DNA of 64,000 nucleotides from Plasmodiophora brassicae. Lineage: Eukaryota; Endomyxa; Phytomyxea; Plasmodiophorida; Plasmodiophoridae. The stretch covers positions 1,116,001 to 1,180,000 of the forward strand of contig JASFAU010000010.1 of assembly GCA_039704465.1 (NCBI GenBank). The letters are read 5' to 3'. Made by a program: the position numbers and the translations under genes. Below, one piece after another: positions 50,501-60,639 of this stretch (its first letter is position 1; each line of letters starts with the position of its first letter). Below the pieces are notes generated by a model. That model searched no databases, had not been told where the DNA came from, and worked only from the letters and a program-made list of their open reading frames with translations.

Positions 50501-50731
50501 CAACGCTACGCAGCGCGGTTATTTCCTACTGCATACATCCCGGGAGTTCCTGCTATACTGCGATCATCGCAATCTGACGTTCATCTTCGACCGGAACTCG
50601 GAGATCAAGAAGCATACGGCGCAGAAGCTAGAGCGATGGGCATTGCATCTACAAGGCTTCAGCTACAAGATAAAGGAGATCGCTGGAACCGACAACGTAT
50701 GGGCAGACCTCTTGACTCGATGGGAAGCTGG
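47570..50731 (+). pseudogene. gag-pol: Element B Gag-Pro-RT-RNase H (decayed)
   Basis: ATG 47570 (MASEKTSS...). One extra A in an A7 run (about 47,886), shifts near 48,165 and 48,370, a TAG replacing Tyr at 50,433-50,435 (LAF-stop-GKRF) and W-I-D-E at the RT site (WIDEILGFAR, third catalytic Asp changed) show inactivation. Knuckle CWNCAGPHSLKEC and protease YELDSGCRGGN remain. The frame reaches LTRWEA at the insertion point of element C. Confidence 0.88.
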
Positions 50732-50945
50732 TGTAGTCCCGTGTCTGCAGACTCTTGACGGCACGTAATGACACAGAAACAGAATGACGTTTATCAATCG
50801 CATCGTCACGACGACGTCAGCCTCGCCACGTCATCGTGCTAAATCGGGGCACGCAGTTTGTCTAAATATAGTCCAGGACCGTCAGGTCAAGTGGCAGCAC
50901 GTTGATGTAGGGAACGAGACGCTATAAATAGAGCCCCGCTCTACA
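50732..50945 (-). repeat. 3' LTR of element C
   Basis: 214 bp; in element orientation TGTAGAGCGGGGCTCTATTT...GGGACTACA. Shares only the first ~32 bp (inverted pair, TATA-like box, GCGTCTCGT) with the LTR of B. Confidence 0.92.
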
Positions 50946-51209
50946 CTGCCTTTCTCCAAACTCGTGACCGGAATCATCGTGAGCACGTAGTACGTAGATG
51001 GTGAAGTTGACAGAAGGTAGTGTGAGACTCGGAATCACCCAATACTCACTAAAAACCACCTTGTAACCCCAAGGGAAAAATCGGTGGAAAATCCATTTAC
51101 GGACACCCTTGCCACCAAACACCATCGGTGCAACGAAGACATCAGCGATGGTGCGCTCGACCCACATAGGTGGAGCCCGGTCCATATACATCTGAAAAGT
51201 ATCATTCAC
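50922..51209 (-). other. Post-pol small frame of element C
   Basis: A 95-codon frame (MNDTFQMYMDRAPPMWVER, KGVRKWIFHRFFPWGYKVVF, SEYWVIPSLTLP) that runs into the 3' LTR. The middle is conserved in B (58.9-59.1 kb), where the frame stops after KVVF. No family recognised; may be a small accessory protein or a structured RNA region read by chance. Confidence 0.35.
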
Positions 51210-51707
51210 CTAACTCAGCGGCCGACCCACATAGGTGGACCCCCAGCGCAACAGAGTCTCGATAGCCAGTACGCCCTGACCAGAGTCAACTGCGGTGAAG
51301 AGGAACTTAACAGACGCTGCCGACTGCCTCGTGATCGTAACGTATCAATGAGGTCACCGTCATGACCCATCGAGGAACGTATTGGCCTCTCATAGGAGTG
51401 CCATAAACCATAGTCGCATGACGTCCATGACAACCAGGTTAACTGATCCCATGACGTCCATGAAAATCAGTGAAGCGGGTCCCAACGTTTTGAGTACCCG
51501 GTCCTCAGCTATAGAAGACCATGATCCAGATCATCTTCGTAACGTTCACCATGAACCGATACGGTGGCGTCGTCCGTGATTAGGTCCCGACGCAACGTAG
51601 GAAGCGTATACGATTGTTGATTCCTACGAACCCAACAACCGTAAATCATGGATACCTTGCACCCATACCTAATGTTTTGTTCGTCGCTTCCGTTGCGCTT
51701 GTCGCTT

Positions 51708-54700
51708 TCACGTATTCGTACGCTTTTGCATCGGCGCCATTTCTCGTAACGCCTCCACTTGCGGATGATAATCTCCGAGACGTCGTATAAGCTTCTGGAC
51801 TAGTTCGGGAACATCTTCGTAGATGACACGAGCAGGTTCCCACGTTGCTTCCGCCTCGTCGAATCCAGACCATAGAACCTTGATCTGAAGTTCTTGCGTT
51901 TCTCGATCCACTCGACAGTCCAGTAGATCGTCCACCAACAGCTGGTTATCAGCGTGCTGGAGTTGACGCTTGAGATCGACGGTCATGTTCAGATCGGCGT
52001 CAGCGTATCGTCGAATTCGTTGTGAGTGTGCGTTGAAGTGTCGTTCAGTGAGCGGGTCTTCCAGCTCGTACACTTGATCGTTGATCATCTTGACGACTCG
52101 ATATGGGCCTCGCCACTGGGCTATCAACTTCTGAGCAGGACCCGGTACCGGTTTTGCGTTGAGCACGTAGTCGCCAACGATGAACGATTCGTAGTGGCTC
52201 TTGTTCAGGCGTCGTCGCTGTTGTCGCACATTAGACGCATGCCGTTGTGCCTTTGCTTCATCAACGGCCTTGTGAATCTCGTCGAGGACCTCTTGTAACG
52301 TCGGCACATACTTGGCGAATCCTTCAGGTGGTATGCGTCGCCATTGTCTCTCCTTCGGATCCCAGATCTGGTCGAGCGGGCTTTCTGGCGAACGCCCCGT
52401 GACGACCGTGATCGGCGCGTAACCGTTGAGACGTCGACTTGGCGTGTGATTAATGACGTGCTGAACGACTGGACACAAGTACGGCCAGTTGTGCGTCGTA
52501 ATCTGGGCCTCGTTCAGGATCGAACGCATGACGTTGAGCACAGTGCGGTTTGCGCGCTCCACCGTGCCATTGGCCCATGGACAGTATGCAGTCGTGATGT
52601 GATGCTGAACATCTCGTAACCTGGTAAGCTCCTCCATGATTTCCGCCGTGAAGTGTGAACCACCGTCCGTGACCAGGTACTCAGGCGTCGCGAAATCAGC
52701 AATCCACTGATTCAGAGCTTCCGTAGCAACACGACTTGTCGCCTCAGCTGATGGGATCAGGCGTACGTAGCCGCTGAAGTCGTCCTTCAAGAGCAGGATG
52801 TACGTGTACTGGTGGTCCGTGCCCCTGACTGGCTCCACGTAGAGGTAATCCATGGTGAGCACGTCGAACGGCTTGTGGCCATGCAACGCTTCACCAAGTG
52901 GTCTTGGAACTTTCTTACCACCGCGTGTCGTAATGCAATGCAGACATTGCTGGCACATCGCTTGAATGTCCTGACTGATCTTCTTCCAGGCGAAGCGCTC
53001 CATGATCATCTGCTTGGTTACGTCGTACGCACGATGACCAGCGCTCGCGCAATGACCAATAATCAGGATCCGTAGTCGTAGACTCTTGCAGTCCAGATGG
53101 CATGGGATGAGAACAGCTTTGTCCTCGTTCTTCCACAAACGATCAGCTTCGTCGAAGTAGACGCCATTGTCAATCTTCTCGTCCCGTGACAGTACTCGCT
53201 GTGCATCGCGAATCTCCGTCTCCGTCGGCCAGCTAAACTCAGGATGCTGTCGAGGAGTGACTCGCAAGTCGTCAAGCTCCATGATGCGTGCTGCTCGACA
53301 TGACAAGGCGATACGACCGGCGCCCCATCTTGTCAGCAGGTCAGCCCAGACGTTGTCCTCTCCGGCGATGCTCTTCGTCTGGTAGCGGAACCCCTGCAGG
53401 TGCAACGCCCAACGTTCCAGCTTCTGGGCGGTGTGCTTCTTCATTTCGGAGTCCTGACTGAAAATGAACGTCAGATTGCGATGATCGGTATAGAGTAGGA
53501 ACTCTCGTGATGTCTGAAGCAGGAAGTCCCCGCGTTCCGTGGCGTAGATGATCGCGGCCGCCTCCTTCTCGGGCGTAGACCATCGTAGTTCTGAACCAGC
53601 GAAGCGTTTGCCGTAGAACGCGAGAGGTTCGTGACGTTGATCGCAAACAGGCAGGTCGATATCCTCCAACGGGATCTGCGTGATGACAGCTGCCCATGCC
53701 GTTTCACTTGCGTCGGTGAATAGGCATGTCTGGTAGTTCGACTTCGGGTAGGCCAGCTGAACGTGTTGAATCAGGGCGAACCGTATGTCCGTAAATGACT
53801 TGTTGTGCTGGTCACTCCAACCCAACGCGTCAAGCGTGATCGATGATGGCGTTGCGGATCGAATACGCTTCAACTCGTCATTGGCCCGATCGATAATGTC
53901 TTGTAGTGGACGGATGATACAGGGATAGCCGGGTATGTGAGTACGCATCCAGTTGGCCGCCCATAGGAACTGCTGCAACTCCTTGACAGTTCGCGGACGC
54001 GACATGGTCGTAAGCGCTTCGATACGTTCTGGGTCGTGTCGTACACCATCACGTGAGTAGATTCGCCCGCACCACTTCAGTTCACGAGCGAATAACGTGC
54101 ACTTGCCCGGATTCAGTTTCACATTGCGTTCACGACATCTCTCAAGAACCCGCGTCAGCTGATGTAGCAGGTCGTCCTCTGACTTTGCGAATCCAAGGAG
54201 GTCGTCGATCCATATCAGCAGATTGTCCTTCATGTCGTCGAAGATCGCTGCCATCCGAGAGCATGAAATTGAATTGCCGAGTTCATGCCTCCTTGAATAC
54301 TCCTCGTAGGCGTATAGACAGCGTCGTCCGTCATGAAGCTGAACATTTCTTGGCATTCCTTTGCCAAAGGCATTAGCCAGAAGCCTTTGAACGCGTCGAT
54401 CGTGAAGAAGCATGTCATGCCAGCAAGCTTGCGCGTGACCGCCTCCACGTTAGGCATCGGCCAGGCGGTGGGGACACACCGCGCGTTGACCTGGCGTAGG
54501 TCGACACATAGACGGTAGCCGTCGCCCTTCGGTTTCTTTACGACTAAGACGGGACTTGCCCAGCGAGAGTTCATGTTCATGTAGATGAGACCGTTCTCCT
54601 TGAGCATTTTGACCATATCGTCAAGGAATTCCTTCTGCTTCGGGTTGTAGAACCGCGGCTTGCACCGGTAAGGCGTAACATCCGGCTTCAGCTGCGTTAC

Positions 54701-56461
54701 CATCGGTTCGACATCGACAGGCTTATCTTGCCCCAGCCGCGTACGGAATTCGTTCAGGTGTCGTCGCAATATCAGACGTAGTCGACTAACTCCATGTCGG
54801 GACATTCCGTTGAGGCGTGCTTGATGCACCATTCGATTGCACGACGTTTCGATCTCGTGCACGTTGATTGGTCCCAGGTCGACTTCACTTGAAGATGGCT
54901 CAGCGGAGTCTGGTTCCTGAGGGGCTTGAAAGTAGTCGCTTCCAAGCGTTGCCATTCTAGCAGCAATGCGCCGCACAGTCTCGATTGAATCGACGTCGAC
55001 TGCCGCACATCCTGACAGCGTGTCCATCTCGGTACATCCTGATGCGATGATGTTCTCCAGCTGCTTATGCGGGTTGATGCCAAGCGCAGATAGAAGATTG
55101 TCACCGAACAGGATCACTGGAATCGTGTCGCAGACGTAGTAGGTCACATGGTACAGCTTAAGGTTGCCAACCTCGGTCTCCAGAGTCGTGACTGGAACTT
55201 GTACCATTCTCGTGATCGTCCCGATGACCTTGCCCTCCGCGGAAGAGATTTCTCGTGGCTGGACGTCGCGAAATGTGGCATCATTCAACTGGTCAGCGAT
55301 ATGGCCAGGTATGATATTTCCACCACGACAGCCCGAATCCAGTTCGTAGGGAACGCGCATGCCTTCCAGCACTACCCGTTGCAAATCGTCCTCAGTCCCA
55401 GTGTACCCGTCAGTCTTCTGGACCTTTATAGGGCGATTGGCGCGGACAAGCTCAATGCAGCGCTCCTTCGATGGTTTCGTTGGGCAGACTCGCAACCCGT
55501 GGTCGCCGCCGCAATTCCAGCAAGTGATCTTGCCGGCGTTCTTCTTCTCAGGGTCGTCGTCCCTCCGTCGCTTTGTCGCATTCCCGTTCGCTTGTGCTTC
55601 AGGATCTCGAGCCTCCACTTTCGTAGCGTTCGGCTGCGTGCTGAGAACCGTAGCGGGCTTCGGACGGGTCGGTCGGTTCGAGGGTGGCGGGCGATGCTGC
55701 GCGACGCGTCGACCGCCAGCTGTCACCGTCACCTGGTATTTGTGACTCTTGTCACTAAGGCGTAGTTCGGCACAGGTCTTGTTCGACACTCCCGCGATCT
55801 GCGCGGAGCCTTGCACGAAGACCTTGTATCGGACCCATTCCAAGGCGTGCTTCATGATGCCCTTCAAGTCACCCTCCCGGTTGGTCTTATCGTCTTTCAC
55901 CCATTGCCGCACATGGTCCCGTAATGGCCATGGCTGAAGTGTGTCCACCAACAATCGGCCAAGTGCTCGGCGTCCACCGGTCGTGTCTCGTAGGTGAAGC
56001 CATCCGCGCTTCCACTGGATCTCCGTCATCCGATCCAAGATGGACTGCACTTGGTCCTTCAACGTAGGGAGGTTCACGTCCATCGACAGCTCCTTGGACA
56101 TCTTGACTTCGATGTCCTGCGTCGTGAGCCCATGGCTGGCCGGAAGACTCTTGATCTGGCCGTCGATCCACCCTTCGAGTTCCTCATCAGTCAGCATGTC
56201 GACGCTGCGAAGGAAAAGGTGGTTCAGTGCAATGGACGTCAGCTGTGGCGTCGTGAAGCAGAAGCGGATTGCTTGCGGCTTGATCCTAGCTTCCTCAGGA
56301 CGTTGTCCTTCGCGGTCAGTCACGACAGCACAGTAGCGATCATACCGCTCCTTCAACTTCAGGATCGACGTAGAATCCAGCTTCGTCGCGTGCGGAAGAA
56401 TGCTGAGGTTTGCCGAGCTCTTGAAACCGCCGACGTTCGCGCCTTGCGACTGAGATGCCAT
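51708..56461 (-). pseudogene. gag-pol: Element C Gag-Pol, one frameshift
   Basis: ATG 56461. Gag, knuckle CWNCGGDHGLRVC, protease YELDSGCRGGN, RT (LLIWIDDLLGF), RNase H (FTDASETAWAAV, TDHRNLTFIF), integrase (GHCASAGHRA, CQQCLHC; DYLYVEP, TDGGSHF, GTVERANRT) and C-terminal VLWSGFDEAEATWEPA to the stop at 51,708. The only lesion seen is a TC duplication near 54,258 (CATGCTCTCGG where the family has GCTCGG). All else is intact, matching the identical LTRs. Confidence 0.9.
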
Positions 56462-56555
56462 GACGTTGTAAACAGTTGCGACGCTCCGCCGCCCGTTAAC
56501 GTGTAGCGTGTACGTGTGGTTGGACGTATACGTAGGGGTGGGACGTAGTGCGCAC

Positions 56556-56769
56556 TGTAGTCCCGTGTCTGCAGACTCTTGACGGCACGTAATGACACAG
56601 AAACAGAATGACGTTTATCAATCGCATCGTCACGACGACGTCAGCCTCGCCACGTCATCGTGCTAAATCGGGGCACGCAGTTTGTCTAAATATAGTCCAG
56701 GACCGTCAGGTCAAGTGGCAGCACGTTGATGTAGGGAACGAGACGCTATAAATAGAGCCCCGCTCTACA
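56556..56769 (-). repeat. 5' LTR of element C
   Basis: 214 bp, identical by eye to 50,732-50,945. The gag ATG lies 94 bp downstream. Confidence 0.92.
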
Positions 56770-56773
56770 CTGG

Positions 56774-58421
56774 TCGCATCGCACTGTCATGTAGAGCAAC
56801 GCGCATCATGCAGATGGACGATTTGCGAGTCACTCCTCGGCAACATCCTGAATTCAGCTGGCCGACCGAAAAGGAGATCCGCGATTCGCAACGCTTTCTG
56901 TCACGAGAGGAGAAGATCGAGGACGGGGTATACTTCGATGAAGCTGATCGTCTGTGGAAGAACGAGAGCAAAGCCGTTCTTATTCCTTGTCATCAAGACT
57001 GCAAGAGTCTACGCCTTCGAATCCTGGTCATTGGCCATTGCGCAAGAGCTGGTCATCGTGCGTCGGAAGTAACCAAGCAGATGATCACGGAGCGCTTCTT
57101 CTGGACCAAGATCAATCAGGACATTGAAGCGATGTGTCAGCAATGCCTGCATTGCATCACGACACGCGGTGGTAAGAAAGTTCCTCGGCCGCTCGGTGAA
57201 GCATTACACGGTCACCAGCCGTTCGACGTACTCACGATGGACTATCTCTATGTGGAGCCTGTCAGGGGCGCGGACCACAAGTACAAGTATATCCTGCTCT
57301 TGAAGGACGACTTCAGTGGTTATGTTCGTCTGATTCCATCAGCTGAAGCGACAAGTCGTGTTGCTGCGGAAGCTCTGAATCAGTGGATAGCCGATTTCGC
57401 GACGCCCGAGTACCTGGTCACGGACGGTGGTTCACACTTCACTGCAGAAGTCATGGAGGAGCTTACCCGGCTACGAGGTGTTCAGCATCACATCACAACG
57501 GCATATTGTCCGTGGGCTAACGGCACGGTGGAACGCGCGAACGGCACGGTGCTCAACGTCATGCGATCAGTCCTGAACGAGGCCCAGATTGGCACGCACA
57601 ACTGGCCGTACTTATGTCCTGTTGTTCAGCATGTCATCAACCACACACCAAGTCGACGACTCAACGGCTACGCGCCATTCACGGTTATCACGGGACGTTC
57701 ACCGGAAAGCCCGCTTGACCAGATCTGGGACCCAGTAGAAAGACAGTGTCGACGAGTACCACCGGAGGGATTCGCCAAATACGTGCAGATGTTGCAAGAG
57801 ACCCTCGACGAGATCCACAAGGCCGTCGATGAAGCGAAGGCACAGCGACATGCTGCCAATGTTGAGCAACGACGACGACGACTCAAGAGTAGTCCCTACG
57901 CATCGTTCATCGTTGGCGACTACGTGCTCAATGCCAAGCCGGTACCAGGTCCTGCGCAGAAGCTGATAGCGCAGTGGCGGGGACCGTATCGAGTTGTCAA
58001 GCAAATCAACGAGCAAGTGTATGAGTTGGAGAACCCACTATCTGAACGACGCTTAAACGCACATACGCAACGAATTCGACGATATGCAGACGCTGACTTG
58101 AACATGACCGTCGATTTGAAGCGCCACCTTCAACACACTGACCAGCATTTGATTGTGGACGACCTATTGGATTGTCGTATCGATCGAGACACGCAAGAAC
58201 TGCAAATCAAGGTATCGTGGTCTGGGTTTGATCTTGAGGAGGCGACGTGGGAACCTGCACATATCATCTATGAGGACGTCCACGAGTTAGTGCACCAGCT
58301 CATAAGACGTCTGGGAGACAATCATCCACAAGCGGAAGCTCTACGTCGTTTCGCCCCAGCACCAAAGCGAGCGAGTAACGCGCAACGCCAGACAAAGCGG
58401 AAGCAGCGACGACGGCATTAG
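56774..58421 (+). pseudogene. pol: Element B integrase and chromodomain-like end
   Basis: Continues element B past the inserted C: GRIALSCRATRIMQMDDLRV, then an open integrase frame (CQQCLHC; DYLYVEP, TDGGSHF, GTVERANGT with E kept) and the VSWSGFDLEEATWEPA segment, ending in a basic RKQRRRH tail at 58,421. Confidence 0.9.
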
Positions 58422-59168
58422 GTATGAATGACAATGCCTGTGCAGTGTTTACGGTTTGTGGTTGTACAGGAGTCAACCGTCAAACACGCTTATTCAGTAC
58501 CGTCGGGACCGGAAGGACGACGCAACCGTATCGGTTCTGCACTGGACGATACGAGGATGATCATGATCATGGTCCTCAATCATTGTGGGCCCGGTTCTCA
58601 AATCATTGGGACCATTGCAACTGGTTTGCATGCAAGTCATGGAATCAGTCAACCTGGTTGTTATGCGATCATGCAACCACGGTTTATGGCGCTCCTCTGA
58701 GAGGCCATCACGTTATTCGATGGGTAGTCACACAGGTGGCCTCATCAATATCGTTATGTCACGGGACATTCGGCAGCATCCGTTAAGTCACTCGTCACCG
58801 CAGATTTGACTCTGGTCAGGGCGTTCTGACTATCGAGACTCTGTTGCGCTGGGGGTCCACGCATCTGTGTCGGCCGCTGAGCTAGGTGAATGATACTTTT
58901 CGGGTGTATATGGACCGGGCTCCACCCATCTGGGTCGAGCGCCCCATCGCCGATGTCTTCGTCAGTTCATGTATCTCCATCTCGGCTGGCTGTGGCAAGG
59001 GTGTCCGTAAATGGATTTTCCACCGATTTTTCCCATGGGGTTACAAGGTGGTTTTTTAGTGAGTATTGGGTGATTCCGAGTCTCACACTACCCTTCGCCG
59101 TCTTCTCTATCTTCGCCGGGCACGATGATGATGTTGCTGGTTCCGGGCACGAGTTCGGAGAAAGGCAG
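58422..59168 (+). other. Element B post-pol region
   Basis: About 750 bp. Holds an inverted AT-rich TGATCATGATCA motif (58,558-58,569), the conserved YMDRAPP...KWIFHRFFPWGYKVVF block (58,890-59,060) and GGAGAAAGGCAG, a polypurine tract, directly before the LTR. Confidence 0.6.
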
Positions 59169-59356
59169 TGTAGAGCGGGGCTCTATATTTAGCGTCTCGT
59201 GCCCGACCTCAAGGTGCTGCTGTCCTGAGGAGGGGGTCCTGCTGTCCTGAGGAAAGGGGGCCTGCACGGATTTGGCTCCACTGTGATGGCAGGGCCGACA
59301 CCGTGGATGGGATGGATGATAAAGCTCATTGGGATATTGGCTCGAGACTGACTACA
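59169..59356 (+). repeat. 3' LTR of element B
   Basis: 188 bp; differs from the 5' copy at about three positions. Followed by CCAT and 118 bp of Harbinger end. Confidence 0.92.
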
Positions 59357-59481
59357 CCATTAACTATAGCTCATAGATTGCGCGGGTTCCGCGGTGGGGA
59401 CAATCGTGGTCTAAAGCCCGCTTATTGCGTAAATTCTGTGCGTAACTCATAGATATAGGCCCCGCGTTGGAGATGCTCTAA

Positions 59482-60130
59482 GGATGTAATATCATCGATT
59501 CACCAGCTTGTTGACGACAAGATGATGGATCCACTGCGAGCGAAATACATGATCAATCCGACGCAGTTGGCGGTGACATTGGCAAGTCGCGGCCAGTGCC
59601 AACTCAACAACGAGATCGCATCGACGAAGCATATGCTCGATAAGGTTGCTAAGGTGATCGCGGATCGCATATGCCATTCGCGACACGAACTTAAGCAGAA
59701 GGTCGTCGGGTCTATGAAGAAGAATCATGGCGACGCTCACAATCTTCCCCTGAAGGAATTCGCTCTACATGCGTTCCCGCCGTCTCCAGAAACTCCAGAA
59801 TCGCCAAGCGACGTGAATGACTCTAAGATTGAGCGGGATGCCCTGTTACGGGCTCACCGTAACAAACGGACAGGCTTCTGGCAGGCGATCGACAAGGTGT
59901 TTGACAACTTGGATGATCTGCGGAGCAGCGGTCGCGAAGACGAGGCCGACGCAATCATTTGGGATTACGTCGAGGACGATAAGGAAAAGTTCGACAAAAG
60001 TGTCAATGACGATCATTACGAAGGTGACGACGCACAGGTTGAGGGGAACGAAGAACCCGTCCCTGAAGGAGACGAGGGGAATAACGAGCGTGTTCCTGGT
60101 GCAGACATGGACCCTGAAGACTCTGGCTGA
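59482..60130 (+). pseudogene. Unknown-function ORF, 3' part, after Harbinger
   Basis: Continues 35,814-36,159: DVISSIHQLVDDKMMDPLRA, KHMLDKVAKVIADRICHSRH, SMKKNHGDAHNLPLKEFALH, FPPSPETPESPSDVND, RNKRTGFWQAIDKVFDNLDD and a strongly acidic C-terminus with stop at 60,130. No stop or shift in this part, so the Harbinger insertion and the 56-bp duplication are the only breaks seen. No domain recognised. Confidence 0.6.
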
Positions 60131-60620
60131 CCGCATCACAACCAACATCACGACTTCCGTTACGAATACAAAATTACGATCGCCATTCATGCATGTGGAC
60201 GCGTCGGTCCAACGCCCGCGCCTGGCCGCTGACGAAAGCTGACAAACGTAGAAAAGAGGAGAGAGAAACCTATGACAGCGTGGTCGAAGGGATGCCCCCA
60301 ACGACCTTAATGGGCATTTGCTATACATCCATTCAATAAATACAAAATCGCAGTCACCCATTCGATGTGGACGCGAACTGATTGCCGTGGGTCGTGGCCA
60401 TGCTTCACGACCGAGGACCTCCTACGGAGTCTCCTTGAAAGGCCTCCTCAGGAGGTCCGCTGTTAAAATGTTCTACACGAGCTCGGCGTCAACCTTTGAA
60501 AGAGTATTTTGCACACTACTCCGTGGGAGACTCCAGCCGCAGTCTCCACCAGAGGTCCGAGACGTGAAACCTCCCACGGAGCCTCCGTAGGAATGTTCCC
60601 CGCCAAAAACCTCAGGAGAA
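60131..60620. repeat. Noncoding stretch with inverted CTACGGAG-type repeats
   Basis: AATAAA at 60,335 could serve the upstream ORF. 60,405-60,595 contains CTCCTACGGAGTCTCC on the left and GGAGCCTCCGTAGGA on the right, with internal partial palindromes (CCTCCTCAGGAGG), typical of a small foldback/MITE unit. No TSD found. Confidence 0.45.
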
Positions 60621-60639
60621 TCTCAACTTTTGGCCGTGT

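Larger units (their letters stand above)
50732..56769 (-). mobile_element. Ty3/Gypsy element C, TSD CTGG
   Basis: 6,038 bp on the minus strand with 214-bp LTRs (50,732-50,945 and 56,556-56,769) that look identical. CTGG at 50,728-50,731 and 56,770-56,773. Removing the element and one CTGG rejoins element B in frame as LTRWEAGRIALSC. Same family as B and A1; the innermost and youngest layer of this nest. Confidence 0.95.
47319..59356 (+). mobile_element. Ty3/Gypsy element B, TSD CCAT, carrying element C
   Basis: 188-bp LTRs at 47,319-47,506 and 59,169-59,356 (about three differences; TGTAGAGCGGGGCTC...GACTGACTACA). CCAT at 47,315-47,318 and 59,357-59,360. Core of 6.0 kb once the 6,038-bp element C is removed. 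Inserted in the 5' region of the Harbinger transposase. Confidence 0.93.
36163..59478 (+). mobile_element. PIF/Harbinger transposon, 23.3 kb with nested insertions, TSD TAA
   Basis: Ends are GGGCATCTCCAACGC at 36,163 and the inverted GAGCATCTCCAACGC at 59,478, flanked by TAA (36,160-36,162 and 59,479-59,481), the 3-bp target typical of PIF/Harbinger. Without later insertions the element is about 3.5 kb and holds the usual two genes facing inwards: a Myb/SANT-like protein on the left and a DDE transposase on the right. It carries mariner (37,163-44,893) and Ty3 element B (47,319-59,356). Confidence 0.9.

Noticed and set aside
37920..59356. Endogenous retrovirus or other virus
   Set aside because: No envelope-like gene; domain order and ends are those of Ty3 and copia retrotransposons. 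The small post-pol frame has no signal peptide or membrane segment.
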